This document shows positions 1 to 7,045 of a DNA stretch of 21,297 nt, piece after piece (the first letter of the stretch is position 1; every line of letters starts with the position of its first letter). The stretch is taken from NCBI GenBank assembly GCA_964512955.1, contig CAZEKX010000036.1:1-21297 (forward strand), read 5' to 3'. Under the pieces are notes generated by a model that had not been told where the DNA came from, searched no databases, and saw only the letters and a program-made list of their open reading frames with translations. A program made the translations under genes and the position numbers. This stretch comes from HGM04593 sp964512955 (GTDB taxonomy: Bacteria > Bacteroidota > Bacteroidia > Bacteroidales > Bacteroidaceae).

Positions 1-63
1 GACTATTCAACTTCAATTTGAGTTTAAATTTTAAAATTTATTGGACACTAGTGAAGTAGGGAA
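1..63. other. Short leader at window edge, no intact gene
   Basis: The first bases are A/T-rich. One forward frame is open from position 3 to a TAG at 57-59 and could be the end of an upstream gene cut by the window edge. The frame of the next gene is closed by a TGA at 52-54. No promoter box or hairpin is clear. Confidence 0.3.
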
Positions 64-837
64 TTGTCGATAGTTCAATTTGGTGGATATTGGGATATAG
101 TCGGTGAGTTTTCAGTATTATGGTCGAATGAATCGCTGAGTAGTAGTCAAAAAGAAATATTAGAAGACATGCTCATAAATATGCAAAAGATTGAAGGTGG
201 TTTTTTTTATATGGGTAGTCAGAATATGAACGAAAATGCTGTGAATTATTATCCAGACATAGATCAAAATAATGTACAAAGAATCGTTGTCCCCGATTTC
301 TATATTTCAAAATATGAGGTTAAACAGAAAGAATGGAGTGCCATAATGGGGTACAATAATAGTATCTTCACCGATTTAGATAAACCTGTTGAGAATATAA
401 CATGGGATGAAGCAATGATTTTTACACAACAATTATCTAAGTTAACAAATTTGAGAATATCGCTTCCTACTGAAGCTCAGTGGGAGTATGCAGCCAAAGG
501 AGGTAAATATGATAAAGGATATATATATCCAGGAAGTAATGACTATACAGAAGTGGCATACTATAGACCTCCTCAATTAGGTGAATACTCTTCGCTATAT
601 ACAACAAGTATTACGGGATTATTAAAGTCTAACGATTTGGGATTATATGATATGGCTGGTAATGTAGCTGAATATTGTGCTAATTACGACTCACAATCAC
701 TTAATATCCGTAATGATGATATAATTGTTAAAGGAGGATGTTTTATAGATGATCATACTAAATTCTTAATACCTTCTGAGTATAAATCATCTAACTATAT
801 TGGTATAAGATTGGTTGTTAACCATTTAGACAACTAA
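64..837 (+). CDS. FGE/SUMF1-fold protein, N-terminus uncertain
   Basis: The 257-residue product has the formylglycine-generating-enzyme (SUMF1/EgtB/PvdO) fold. Visible family landmarks are IEGGFFYMGS (about 43-52), DFYISKYEVKQKEW (78-91), the core LPTEAQWEYAAKGG (134-147), GLYDMAGNVAEYC (193-205), VKGG (222-225) and the closing IGIRLVV. The cysteine pair used by true sulfatase-activating enzymes is not evident, so enzyme activity cannot be assumed; many bacterial members are binding or structural domains. The only start near the 5' end is a TTG at 64, just after an in-frame TGA at 52-54. There is no signal peptide, whereas the next, related gene encodes a lipoprotein signal. Either the protein is cytosolic or the gene has lost its 5' end by truncation or frameshift. 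It ends 5 bases before the next gene, so the two are probably co-transcribed. Confidence 0.75.
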   Translation: MSIVQFGGYWDIVGEFSVLWSNESLSSSQKEILEDMLINMQKIEGGFFYMGSQNMNENAVNYYPDIDQNNVQRIVVPDFYISKYEVKQKEWSAIMGYNNSIFTDLDKPVENITWDEAMIFTQQLSKLTNLRISLPTEAQWEYAAKGGKYDKGYIYPGSNDYTEVAYYRPPQLGEYSSLYTTSITGLLKSNDLGLYDMAGNVAEYCANYDSQSLNIRNDDIIVKGGCFIDDHTKFLIPSEYKSSNYIGIRLVVNHLDN

Positions 838-842
838 CAATA

Positions 843-1724
843 ATGGATAAGTTATTATACATAACAATCTTAAGCCTATCTGTAATAGGTTGTTCTATTT
901 CATATGAGGATGTTGATGTTAACAAGCGTTGTCATGCTCAGGTTAATGGTTTTGATTTGAGTTACCCAAAGTATGTATCTGTTAATCAAAAAAGGGTAAT
1001 TGAAGACATATTGAACAATATGGTATATGTTGAGGGTGGAATTTTCAAAATGGGATGTGAGTATACAACCATTGTAGATAGTAGTAATAATAATAATCCC
1101 GAGTACTATCCTTTAATTAATGAGCAACCAGTTAAGTATGTATCATTAGACGATTTCTATGTATCCAAGTATGAATTAACGATTGAACAAGTAGAGCAAT
1201 TGCTTAAATGTGATTTGCCAGAAGAATTAGATTGGTCGTATGAAGATTGGGAGGATATAATCAATGTATTAAGAGAATACACAAATATACGATTTGATTT
1301 TCCGACTGAAGCACAATGGGAATTTGTAGCAAAAGGGGGGCTCAAGTCTAATAAGTATTTATACCCTGGGACAAATTGTCTACAAAATGCGAGAACCAAA
1401 AGTAAAGAAATATATACTACTAAAAGTCCGAATGAACTAGGAATATACAACCTAGCAGATCATTATAGTGAATGGTGTAAGGATTGTTATTCAGAATATA
1501 AAGTATCCGCCATGTTGAGTAATCCATTTATTCAATTTGGGATAGGGCATGTTGTTCGTGGAGGGAATTATGCCTCAAGTAGGTATTATGGGAAATATAA
1601 TAATAATTTTGACAACTTTTCATTTTCTACATGGTATAAAGAATATCGTATATCTCGTTCCACATCAAGATTGTATCACGATGGTAGTAGTATTTATATT
1701 GGGTGCAGATTAGTAATTAATTAA
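843..1724 (+). CDS. FGE/SUMF1-fold lipoprotein
   Basis: This 293-residue protein begins with a hydrophobic leader and lipobox (LSVIGC, lipid-bearing Cys17), so it should be anchored in a membrane, probably exposed at the cell surface as many Bacteroidales lipoproteins are. The rest is an FGE/SUMF1 domain: VEGGIFKMG (63-71), DFYVSKYEL (104-112), FPTEAQWEFVAKGG (153-166), ELGIYNLADHYSEWC (198-212), VVRGGNY (about 238) and IGCRLVIN at the end. It matches the preceding gene block by block, pointing to an old tandem duplication, but it has degraded the usual AGNVxEW segment to LADHYSEW. An active formylglycine-generating site is therefore doubtful; a ligand-binding or scaffold role is an inference. 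The downstream LRR lipoprotein starts 10 bases later, which suggests one operon. Confidence 0.8.
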   Translation: MDKLLYITILSLSVIGCSISYEDVDVNKRCHAQVNGFDLSYPKYVSVNQKRVIEDILNNMVYVEGGIFKMGCEYTTIVDSSNNNNPEYYPLINEQPVKYVSLDDFYVSKYELTIEQVEQLLKCDLPEELDWSYEDWEDIINVLREYTNIRFDFPTEAQWEFVAKGGLKSNKYLYPGTNCLQNARTKSKEIYTTKSPNELGIYNLADHYSEWCKDCYSEYKVSAMLSNPFIQFGIGHVVRGGNYASSRYYGKYNNNFDNFSFSTWYKEYRISRSTSRLYHDGSSIYIGCRLVIN

Positions 1725-1734
1725 AAAAAAGCAA

Positions 1735-3717
1735 ATGAGAATAAAATTAATTTTACTATCATTATTATTCATAGTCAGTTGCTCAAAGGAACTGGTTGAT
1801 GATATAAATAGCAATAATGTATATGGTGATGGTATAACTATGAATATTAAATTGGATATCCCGGGTACCTTATACGAGTACATACCTGAACCAGATATGT
1901 TTAACATATCATCGCTGACATTGTCAGGAGAAATTAATGGTTCAGATTTGCTATTAATTAAAAAGATGGCTGGCGCAGATGAATATGCAAATCCCACAAC
2001 AGGAAAGTTAAAGTATCTAAATATGGCAGATGTACAGATTGTTTCAGGTGGAGATGCAGTTTGTATTGATGGTGACAATTATTTCTACGCTGACAAAGAC
2101 GATTATTTGCCTACCGGATTATTTAATTGTTGTACGCAATTAAAAGAGGTGATCTTACCCGAAAATTGTAATTTTAGGGGATCACACACTTTTAATGAAT
2201 GTAATTCATTAGAAAAAATTGTATTACCTTATAATATCTCATATATTCCTAAATATACATTCTATCAATGCTCTTCACTAACAGATGCGAACTTGTCTTC
2301 TACAATCACAGTTGTTGGTGATTACGCATTTGCTAATTGTATTAAATTATCTTCATTTGACAACATGATAAATCTTAAATCATATGGAGTAGGATCATTT
2401 ACAGCCACTTCAATAAAGAAATTTAAATTTTCAGAAAACAATGATGCCATTCCTGAAAAAGCCTTTAAATACTGTAAAAATCTACAAATAGAGGAGTTAC
2501 CAGAGAATCTTAAAACTATTGGTAATGGTGCATTTGAAGGATGTACAAACATTAAAAAATTAGATTTTAGCAAATATGCAAATTTGGAAAGTATAGGAAA
2601 GGATGCATTTAATAAATCCGGTTTAGAGTGTGAGATAGACCTACCTCCTAGTTTGAAATATCTAGGCTATAGAGCATTTTGGGATACAGATGTAACAAAA
2701 CTGATTATTAATTCTAATATCAAATCAGATGTACCAGACGATCTAAATTATGCGTCAGACTACTCTCCATTTAGATCGTGCCATAGATTGCAAAAAGTAA
2801 TTATATCGGAAGGTGTTACCCATTTAGAAATTGGTGCTGCTGTATGTTCAAACCTTTCAGAAATTATTATGCCATCAACATTAAAGTATATTGGAACAAA
2901 AGATATTACATCCTTATTTTTCGCTTCATTCAGTGTATTATCAACAAATGACATTATATTTCCAGATAATATCTCATATATAGCCCCATGGTCATTCAGT
3001 TGTGCGAACCTTAACAAGGTGGAACTACCTGCAAAATTATTAGTTCTTGAGGAGTATAGTTTTTCAACCTCATTTATTAAAAATATAAAATTGAATAATG
3101 GTCTAAAAACTATTGGTCTGAGAAGTTTACAGAATAATAATTTCAAGACTCTTACAATCCCCGAAACTGTTGAAATAATCGAATCTGGTGCTTTTGCAGG
3201 TTGTAATGAATTAGTAAATATTAAATTTCCCGATAGTATAAAACAATTAGGAACTTCGGTCTGCGAAGAATGTACATCTTTAAAGAGTGTAATATTCCCG
3301 TGTTGGGTATCGTATATTCCTGATTGCATGTTCTTAAAGTGCGAATCCTTAAAGGAAATACAATTACATCAAAACATTATTGAAATAGGAATGTCTGCAT
3401 TTCAAAATTGCAATTCATTAACGGAATTAATTCTGCCCTCATCATTGCAATCAATAGAAGACTATGCGATCTCATATTGTCCAAAGTTAAATTATATTGA
3501 AATACCTATATCAGTTAGTAAAATTGGAGAATATGCATTCAGCCATACTGATATTAAATCATTTAAAGTTAATTGGACATCTCCAATAGAAGTGCCACAA
3601 AATATATTCGAAGGCGTTAATTTATCAAATGCAACTCTTTATGTCCCCAATGGATGTAAGGTATCATATGAAAGTATAAGACCATGGAGTTTATTTGAAA
3701 ATATTTATGAAATGTAA
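1735..3717 (+). CDS. BspA-like leucine-rich-repeat surface lipoprotein
   Basis: The 660-residue product starts with a lipoprotein signal (LLFIVSC, Cys16) followed by a mildly acidic stretch, as is common in exported Bacteroidales lipoproteins. From about residue 120 to near the C-terminus it consists of LRR_5 (BspA/Treponema pallidum type) repeats of about 23 residues, with recurring patterns such as AFxxCxxL, LPxxLKxIGxxAF and IPxxVxxIG. It ends with a typical LYVPNGCKVSY cap. BspA-type proteins bind host matrix proteins or other bacteria, so an adhesive or recognition role at the outer surface is likely; the ligand cannot be read from sequence. No C-terminal sorting domain or membrane helix is visible, so the lipid is probably the only anchor. 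It is very A/T-rich like its neighbours and follows the FGE lipoprotein by 10 bases. Confidence 0.88.
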   Translation: MRIKLILLSLLFIVSCSKELVDDINSNNVYGDGITMNIKLDIPGTLYEYIPEPDMFNISSLTLSGEINGSDLLLIKKMAGADEYANPTTGKLKYLNMADVQIVSGGDAVCIDGDNYFYADKDDYLPTGLFNCCTQLKEVILPENCNFRGSHTFNECNSLEKIVLPYNISYIPKYTFYQCSSLTDANLSSTITVVGDYAFANCIKLSSFDNMINLKSYGVGSFTATSIKKFKFSENNDAIPEKAFKYCKNLQIEELPENLKTIGNGAFEGCTNIKKLDFSKYANLESIGKDAFNKSGLECEIDLPPSLKYLGYRAFWDTDVTKLIINSNIKSDVPDDLNYASDYSPFRSCHRLQKVIISEGVTHLEIGAAVCSNLSEIIMPSTLKYIGTKDITSLFFASFSVLSTNDIIFPDNISYIAPWSFSCANLNKVELPAKLLVLEEYSFSTSFIKNIKLNNGLKTIGLRSLQNNNFKTLTIPETVEIIESGAFAGCNELVNIKFPDSIKQLGTSVCEECTSLKSVIFPCWVSYIPDCMFLKCESLKEIQLHQNIIEIGMSAFQNCNSLTELILPSSLQSIEDYAISYCPKLNYIEIPISVSKIGEYAFSHTDIKSFKVNWTSPIEVPQNIFEGVNLSNATLYVPNGCKVSYESIRPWSLFENIYEM

Positions 3718-3857
3718 TATGGTTCCGATTAAATCAAGGTGCTTATAAATTAAACAATTGACAATCAGCATGGAGAAGAATTTGACAACCAAAGTTAAAA
3801 GCAACCCCATATTTTGAAATAATTCAAACAAATAATTAAAATATAATAAACAGAGAA
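3718..3857. other. Intergenic spacer before the TIR gene
   Basis: These 140 A/T-rich bases separate the LRR gene from the TIR gene. There is no strong hairpin terminator. TTTG occurs near 3781 and a TATTTTG-like box near 3813, but the spacing is about 25 bases, longer than the usual Bacteroidota promoter. The TIR gene may have its own promoter here or may be read through from upstream. Confidence 0.3.
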
Positions 3858-4718
3858 ATGAATCATGATGTTTTTATAAGTTATTCTCGTAAAGATTACG
3901 TGGATGAAGAAAAAAATATAATACCAGGAAATGAAGTTTCCAAAATTAAAGAGGCTCTTACCAAAGTTGGTATTACATATTGGTTTGATGAAGATGGAGT
4001 TTATTCGGGACAAAATTTTGTAGAGAAAATCGTTACAAACATTGAAGAGGCTAAAATCTTTTTATTCTTATCGACATCTAATGCAAATAAATCTTCATGG
4101 ACCTGCAAAGAAATAGCAAGTGCCGATGAATTAAACAAGTATATTATTCCTGTTCGTATTGATCCTACTCCATACAATAAGAAGGTGCTTTTCCGTATTG
4201 CCGATTTGGATTATATCGAGTATTATACAAATCCTCATAAGGGTATGGAAGATATTATTAAATCTATTCAAGCCTACTTAGAAGAAATTGCAGCAGAAGA
4301 GAAACGCAAGAAAGAGGAAGAAAATAAAAGAATAGAGTTGGAACGTAAAAAACAAGAAGAATTAAAAAGAGAAAAGGAACTAGAAGAAGAGCAAGAACAA
4401 CTCGTTGCAGAAATGATTAGGCAGTTATTTTCTACTCTGAATAACGAAGAAAAAAGACCGGATATTAATCTTGAGATTGTAATGAAGATTATTAAATTAT
4501 TGAGAAAACTGGGTTATTATTTAATTAAACGTGAAGAAACAGAATTATATAAAGTTCTCAAAGAACGTATTCATGATTCGGAAGAGAAATTCTATTGCCG
4601 TAGATGCGGGAGTGTAATTTATAAACATCAAATTTTCTGCAATAATTGTGGACTTGAACTTAAAATGAGTTGGGATAATTATAAATATAAGCAAAGAGAT
4701 AAAAAAAAATCTCTATAA
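3858..4718 (+). CDS. TIR domain-coiled coil-zinc ribbon protein
   Basis: The 286-residue cytosolic protein has three parts. Residues 1-140 form a TIR domain: box 1 is DVFISYSRKD (4-13) and the putative catalytic glutamate is Glu85 in SSWTCKEI, a WxxxE arrangement seen in NAD+-cleaving TIRs. Residues about 142-185 are a highly charged Glu/Lys coiled coil, expected to oligomerise the protein. After a helical stretch (185-240), residues 247-264 form a C-x2-C-x10-C-x2-C zinc ribbon (CRRCG and CNNCG). No signal peptide or membrane helix is present. Bacterial TIR proteins act as NADases, as makers of cyclic ADP-ribose-type messengers, or as scaffolds; which applies here is inference. The zinc ribbon could sense nucleic acid or protein. 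The neighbours are two lipoproteins upstream and an RyR-domain protein 92 bases downstream on the same strand. Confidence 0.88.
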   Translation: MNHDVFISYSRKDYVDEEKNIIPGNEVSKIKEALTKVGITYWFDEDGVYSGQNFVEKIVTNIEEAKIFLFLSTSNANKSSWTCKEIASADELNKYIIPVRIDPTPYNKKVLFRIADLDYIEYYTNPHKGMEDIIKSIQAYLEEIAAEEKRKKEEENKRIELERKKQEELKREKELEEEQEQLVAEMIRQLFSTLNNEEKRPDINLEIVMKIIKLLRKLGYYLIKREETELYKVLKERIHDSEEKFYCRRCGSVIYKHQIFCNNCGLELKMSWDNYKYKQRDKKKSL

Positions 4719-4810
4719 TTTAAATTGAGAAATTGAAATCTGATTATTTCTTTTGATAGAATATTGATATATAATTGTTCTATATAATAAAACTAAAGAA
4801 ACAAAGAACA

Positions 4811-5101
4811 ATGAAAAATAATTATGTACCGCAACCAATGGATACAAGTGATATTCGGTTGCCAGAAGAGTTAAATGTATTGATAGAGCAGATGGCAAAG
4901 AATGTTCACGAGGTGTGGGCACAAAGTCGTATGGAGCAAGGATGGACTTACGGAGAAGAGCGTAACGATACGTTAAAAAAACACCCATGCTTAAAACCTT
5001 ACGAGGAGTTGCCAGAAGTGGAAAAAGCGTATGACCGTGATACGGCCCTTAGTACGTTGAAACTAATAAGCAAATTGGGATTTAAAATTTCTAAAGAGTA
5101 A
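4811..5101 (+). CDS. Stand-alone RyR-domain protein
   Basis: The ATG at 4811 gives 96 residues, nearly all of them one RyR (ryanodine-receptor repeat) domain. The signature is easy to see: NVHEVWAQSRMEQGWTYG, then ERND, HPCLKPYEELPE, EKAYDRDTA and TLKLISKLGFKI. I chose this ATG because the family begins close to it and the A-rich sequence before it suits Bacteroidota translation starts. In animals the domain occurs as repeats in the ryanodine-receptor calcium channel; in bacteria single-domain forms are widespread, with no settled function. It has no membrane helix, so it is not a channel itself. It follows the TIR gene on the same strand but is less A/T-rich, so it may be an older chromosomal gene rather than part of the same import. 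A strong terminator follows. Confidence 0.87.
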   Translation: MKNNYVPQPMDTSDIRLPEELNVLIEQMAKNVHEVWAQSRMEQGWTYGEERNDTLKKHPCLKPYEELPEVEKAYDRDTALSTLKLISKLGFKISKE

Positions 5102-5176
5102 TGTAATATTGAATATGTTTAGAAACAAGTTGTATCCTATAGATAAATTTGTTTTATGAATGGTAAAATACTAAGT

Positions 5177-5217
5177 AAAAAAATATGGCGACTAAATTTA
5201 GTCGCCATATTTTTTTT
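5177..5217. terminator. Bidirectional intrinsic terminator
   Basis: A perfect inverted repeat with 16-base arms (5181-5196 and 5197-5212) is flanked by seven A residues on the left and a T run through 5217. It therefore works as a hairpin plus U-tract in both directions. It lies between the convergent RyR gene (+) and SulP gene (-), and its right T-run touches the SulP stop codon. Confidence 0.9.
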
Positions 5218-6916
5218 ACAATCCCATATCTTTTGATAACTGTTGCGCCCTCTCAAGAGCCAGATATATATCGCTGCAAACATTCTCTTTTCTTACGAGT
5301 TTCACTATGCCGGCCTTGCGAAGTGCCTTTTCTACATTTTCGTGTACACCCGAAAGAATGACAACCCTACCCTCTTTCAACGAGGAGTTAATGAATATCT
5401 CCAGGTTGTGTAAACCGGTTGAGTCTATAAAAGATACTTTTCTCATGCGCACTATACGTATTGGCATTGAATCGCTATCACGTGTAAGTTCATCGAACTT
5501 ATTTGCAACACCAAAGAAGAAAGGACCTTCGATTTCGTAAACCTCGGCACCGGCAGGGATATCGAGTGTTTCATCGTGTTCACCATCGTGGTGTACATCT
5601 AAACGGTCGCGCAAAACCTGTATATTGGCACTCTCCGACAAACGTTTAAGAACAATAACTATAGCCATTACAAGACCTACCTCTATTGCTAATGTCAAGT
5701 CGAAGAAGACTGTAAGCAACAGTGTTACAAAAAGTACTCCTGTTCCTGACATTGAACTTCGATACATGGATAGAATTGTTCTCCATCCACTCATGTTATA
5801 TGCTACCATAACCAACACACCGGCTAGACATGGCATAGGTATCTGTCCTACAATGCCACCAAGGAATAACAACACCAACAACAGTACAAAGGTATGTACT
5901 ATACCTGCAACAGGAGTCTTTCCACCGTTATTGATATTTGCCATAGTACGTGCAATGGCACCTGTGGCAGGGATTCCACCGAAGAAAGGAACTACAATAT
6001 TTGCAATACCTTGACCTATAAGTTCGGTGTTGGAGTTATGACTATCGCCAATTACACCATCGGCAACCATTGCCGACAACAATGACTCGATAGCACCCAA
6101 CATGGCAATGGTAAATGCCACAGGAGCAAGTTCCTGAATGGTTGCAAAGAAACTTCCTTCGGAGAGGTCCACTACCGGCAGACGAAAAGTGGGAAGCCCC
6201 GATGGTAACTCATACAGGTCGCCGATAGTTTTGATGGATGTAACTCCTGCATACTCACGTAACAGATATGCTATAACTGTCATCACAATAATAGCAAGCA
6301 GAGAACCGGGAACTTTTTTTGAAAATTTTGGAGTAACTGCTATTAGTACAATACTGAGCAGTCCCATTGCAGCACTCCACCAATCGATATTAGATATATT
6401 TCCCACATAGCATATCCATTTATCGATGAAGTTTGCAGGAACATTGCTTATTCCCAAACCCAACAGGTCGTTAATTTGTGTAGAGAAGATTGTTATTGCA
6501 ATACCACCTGTAAAACCTATGATAATGGGATATGGCATGTACTTTATAATACTGCCCATGTGGCACAAACCCATGACCACAAGAATTATACCAGCCATAA
6601 TGGTTGCTATGGCAAGACCTCCAAGACCATATTGCTGTACAACACCATAAATTATGATGATGAATGCACCTGTGGGACCACCTATCTGCACCTTGGAACC
6701 ACCGAACATGGAGATTAACATTCCGGCAATGATTGCAGTAACAAGACCCTCGGTGGGACCTACTCCACTAGCAATACCAAATGCAATAGCCAATGGTATA
6801 GCAACAACACCTACAATGATACCTGCCATTACATCGGCACTGAATTTCTCACGTGAATAGTTCTTCATTGCTTCGAAGAACTTGGGACGAAAATCAATAA
6901 AATGTTTCGTTTTCAT
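5216..6916 (-). CDS. SulP-family anion transporter with STAS domain
   Basis: Starting at the ATG complementary to 6914-6916, the product has 566 residues, beginning MKTKHFIDF. The frame could extend upstream to 6961, but those 15 extra residues do not look like the family N-terminus and would cover the promoter palindrome. The protein is an inner-membrane permease: about 12 hydrophobic segments begin at the family motif DVMAGIIVGVVAIPLAIAFG, and the interior includes GGIPATGAIARTMANI. A C-terminal cytoplasmic STAS domain (about 445-555) carries IDSTGLHNLE. Family members carry sulfate, bicarbonate or other anions, by sodium symport or exchange; the substrate cannot be fixed from sequence. It is a single-gene unit with its own promoter and terminator. 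Confidence 0.93.
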   Translation of the reverse strand: MKTKHFIDFRPKFFEAMKNYSREKFSADVMAGIIVGVVAIPLAIAFGIASGVGPTEGLVTAIIAGMLISMFGGSKVQIGGPTGAFIIIIYGVVQQYGLGGLAIATIMAGIILVVMGLCHMGSIIKYMPYPIIIGFTGGIAITIFSTQINDLLGLGISNVPANFIDKWICYVGNISNIDWWSAAMGLLSIVLIAVTPKFSKKVPGSLLAIIVMTVIAYLLREYAGVTSIKTIGDLYELPSGLPTFRLPVVDLSEGSFFATIQELAPVAFTIAMLGAIESLLSAMVADGVIGDSHNSNTELIGQGIANIVVPFFGGIPATGAIARTMANINNGGKTPVAGIVHTFVLLLVLLFLGGIVGQIPMPCLAGVLVMVAYNMSGWRTILSMYRSSMSGTGVLFVTLLLTVFFDLTLAIEVGLVMAIVIVLKRLSESANIQVLRDRLDVHHDGEHDETLDIPAGAEVYEIEGPFFFGVANKFDELTRDSDSMPIRIVRMRKVSFIDSTGLHNLEIFINSSLKEGRVVILSGVHENVEKALRKAGIVKLVRKENVCSDIYLALERAQQLSKDMGL

Positions 6917-6956
6917 AGTACTAATATCAAACCAATTATTACATGGTATAGTGTAA

Positions 6957-6978
6957 CACACTCTTTCGAAAGAGTGTG
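6957..6978. promoter_or_regulatory. 22-bp perfect palindrome at the SulP promoter
   Basis: Positions 6957-6978 form an uninterrupted palindrome whose left half is CACACTCTTTC. On the minus strand it starts one base after the probable -7 box (6986-6979), so it should span the transcription start. This is the usual position of a repressor operator. It is followed by about 40 bases of leader before the SulP ATG. An RNA hairpin in the leader is an alternative, but there is no U-tract. Confidence 0.55.
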
Positions 6979-6986
6979 CAAAATTA
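6979..6986 (-). promoter_or_regulatory. -7 promoter box of the SulP gene
   Basis: On the minus strand the sequence reads TAATTTTG, an exact match to the Bacteroidota TAnnTTTG box. Transcription would begin near 6973. No TTTG is found at the usual 19-21 bases upstream; the closest is about 30 bases away, so the -33 element is weak or absent. Confidence 0.55.
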
Positions 6987-7045
6987 CAAAAAAAACGGTT
7001 TTTAACTATCTAATATCAAATAAATATTATTACAAGATTGTTACA

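Noticed and set aside
1735..3717. DNA repeats or a CRISPR-like array in the LRR gene
   Set aside because: The periodicity is at protein level only; the codons differ and there are no constant repeat units with spacers.
3795..4013. Minus-strand hydrophobic 72-residue frame at the TIR gene start
   Set aside because: It is the reverse of A-rich coding sequence, has no promoter or ribosome site, and overlaps a certain gene.
64..5101. Diversity-generating retroelement with an FGE-fold target
   Set aside because: FGE-fold proteins are common DGR targets, but there is no reverse transcriptase and no near-repeat of either gene's 3' end in the window.
5307..6860. Several plus-strand open frames opposite SulP
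   Set aside because: They are antisense shadows of a well-conserved transporter; none has a recognisable domain.
6957..6978. Left attachment site for the 7046-8245 recombinase or the prophage
   Set aside because: It shares only CACTCTTTC with the tRNA-Ser 3' end, and its self-palindromic form suits an operator better than an att core.
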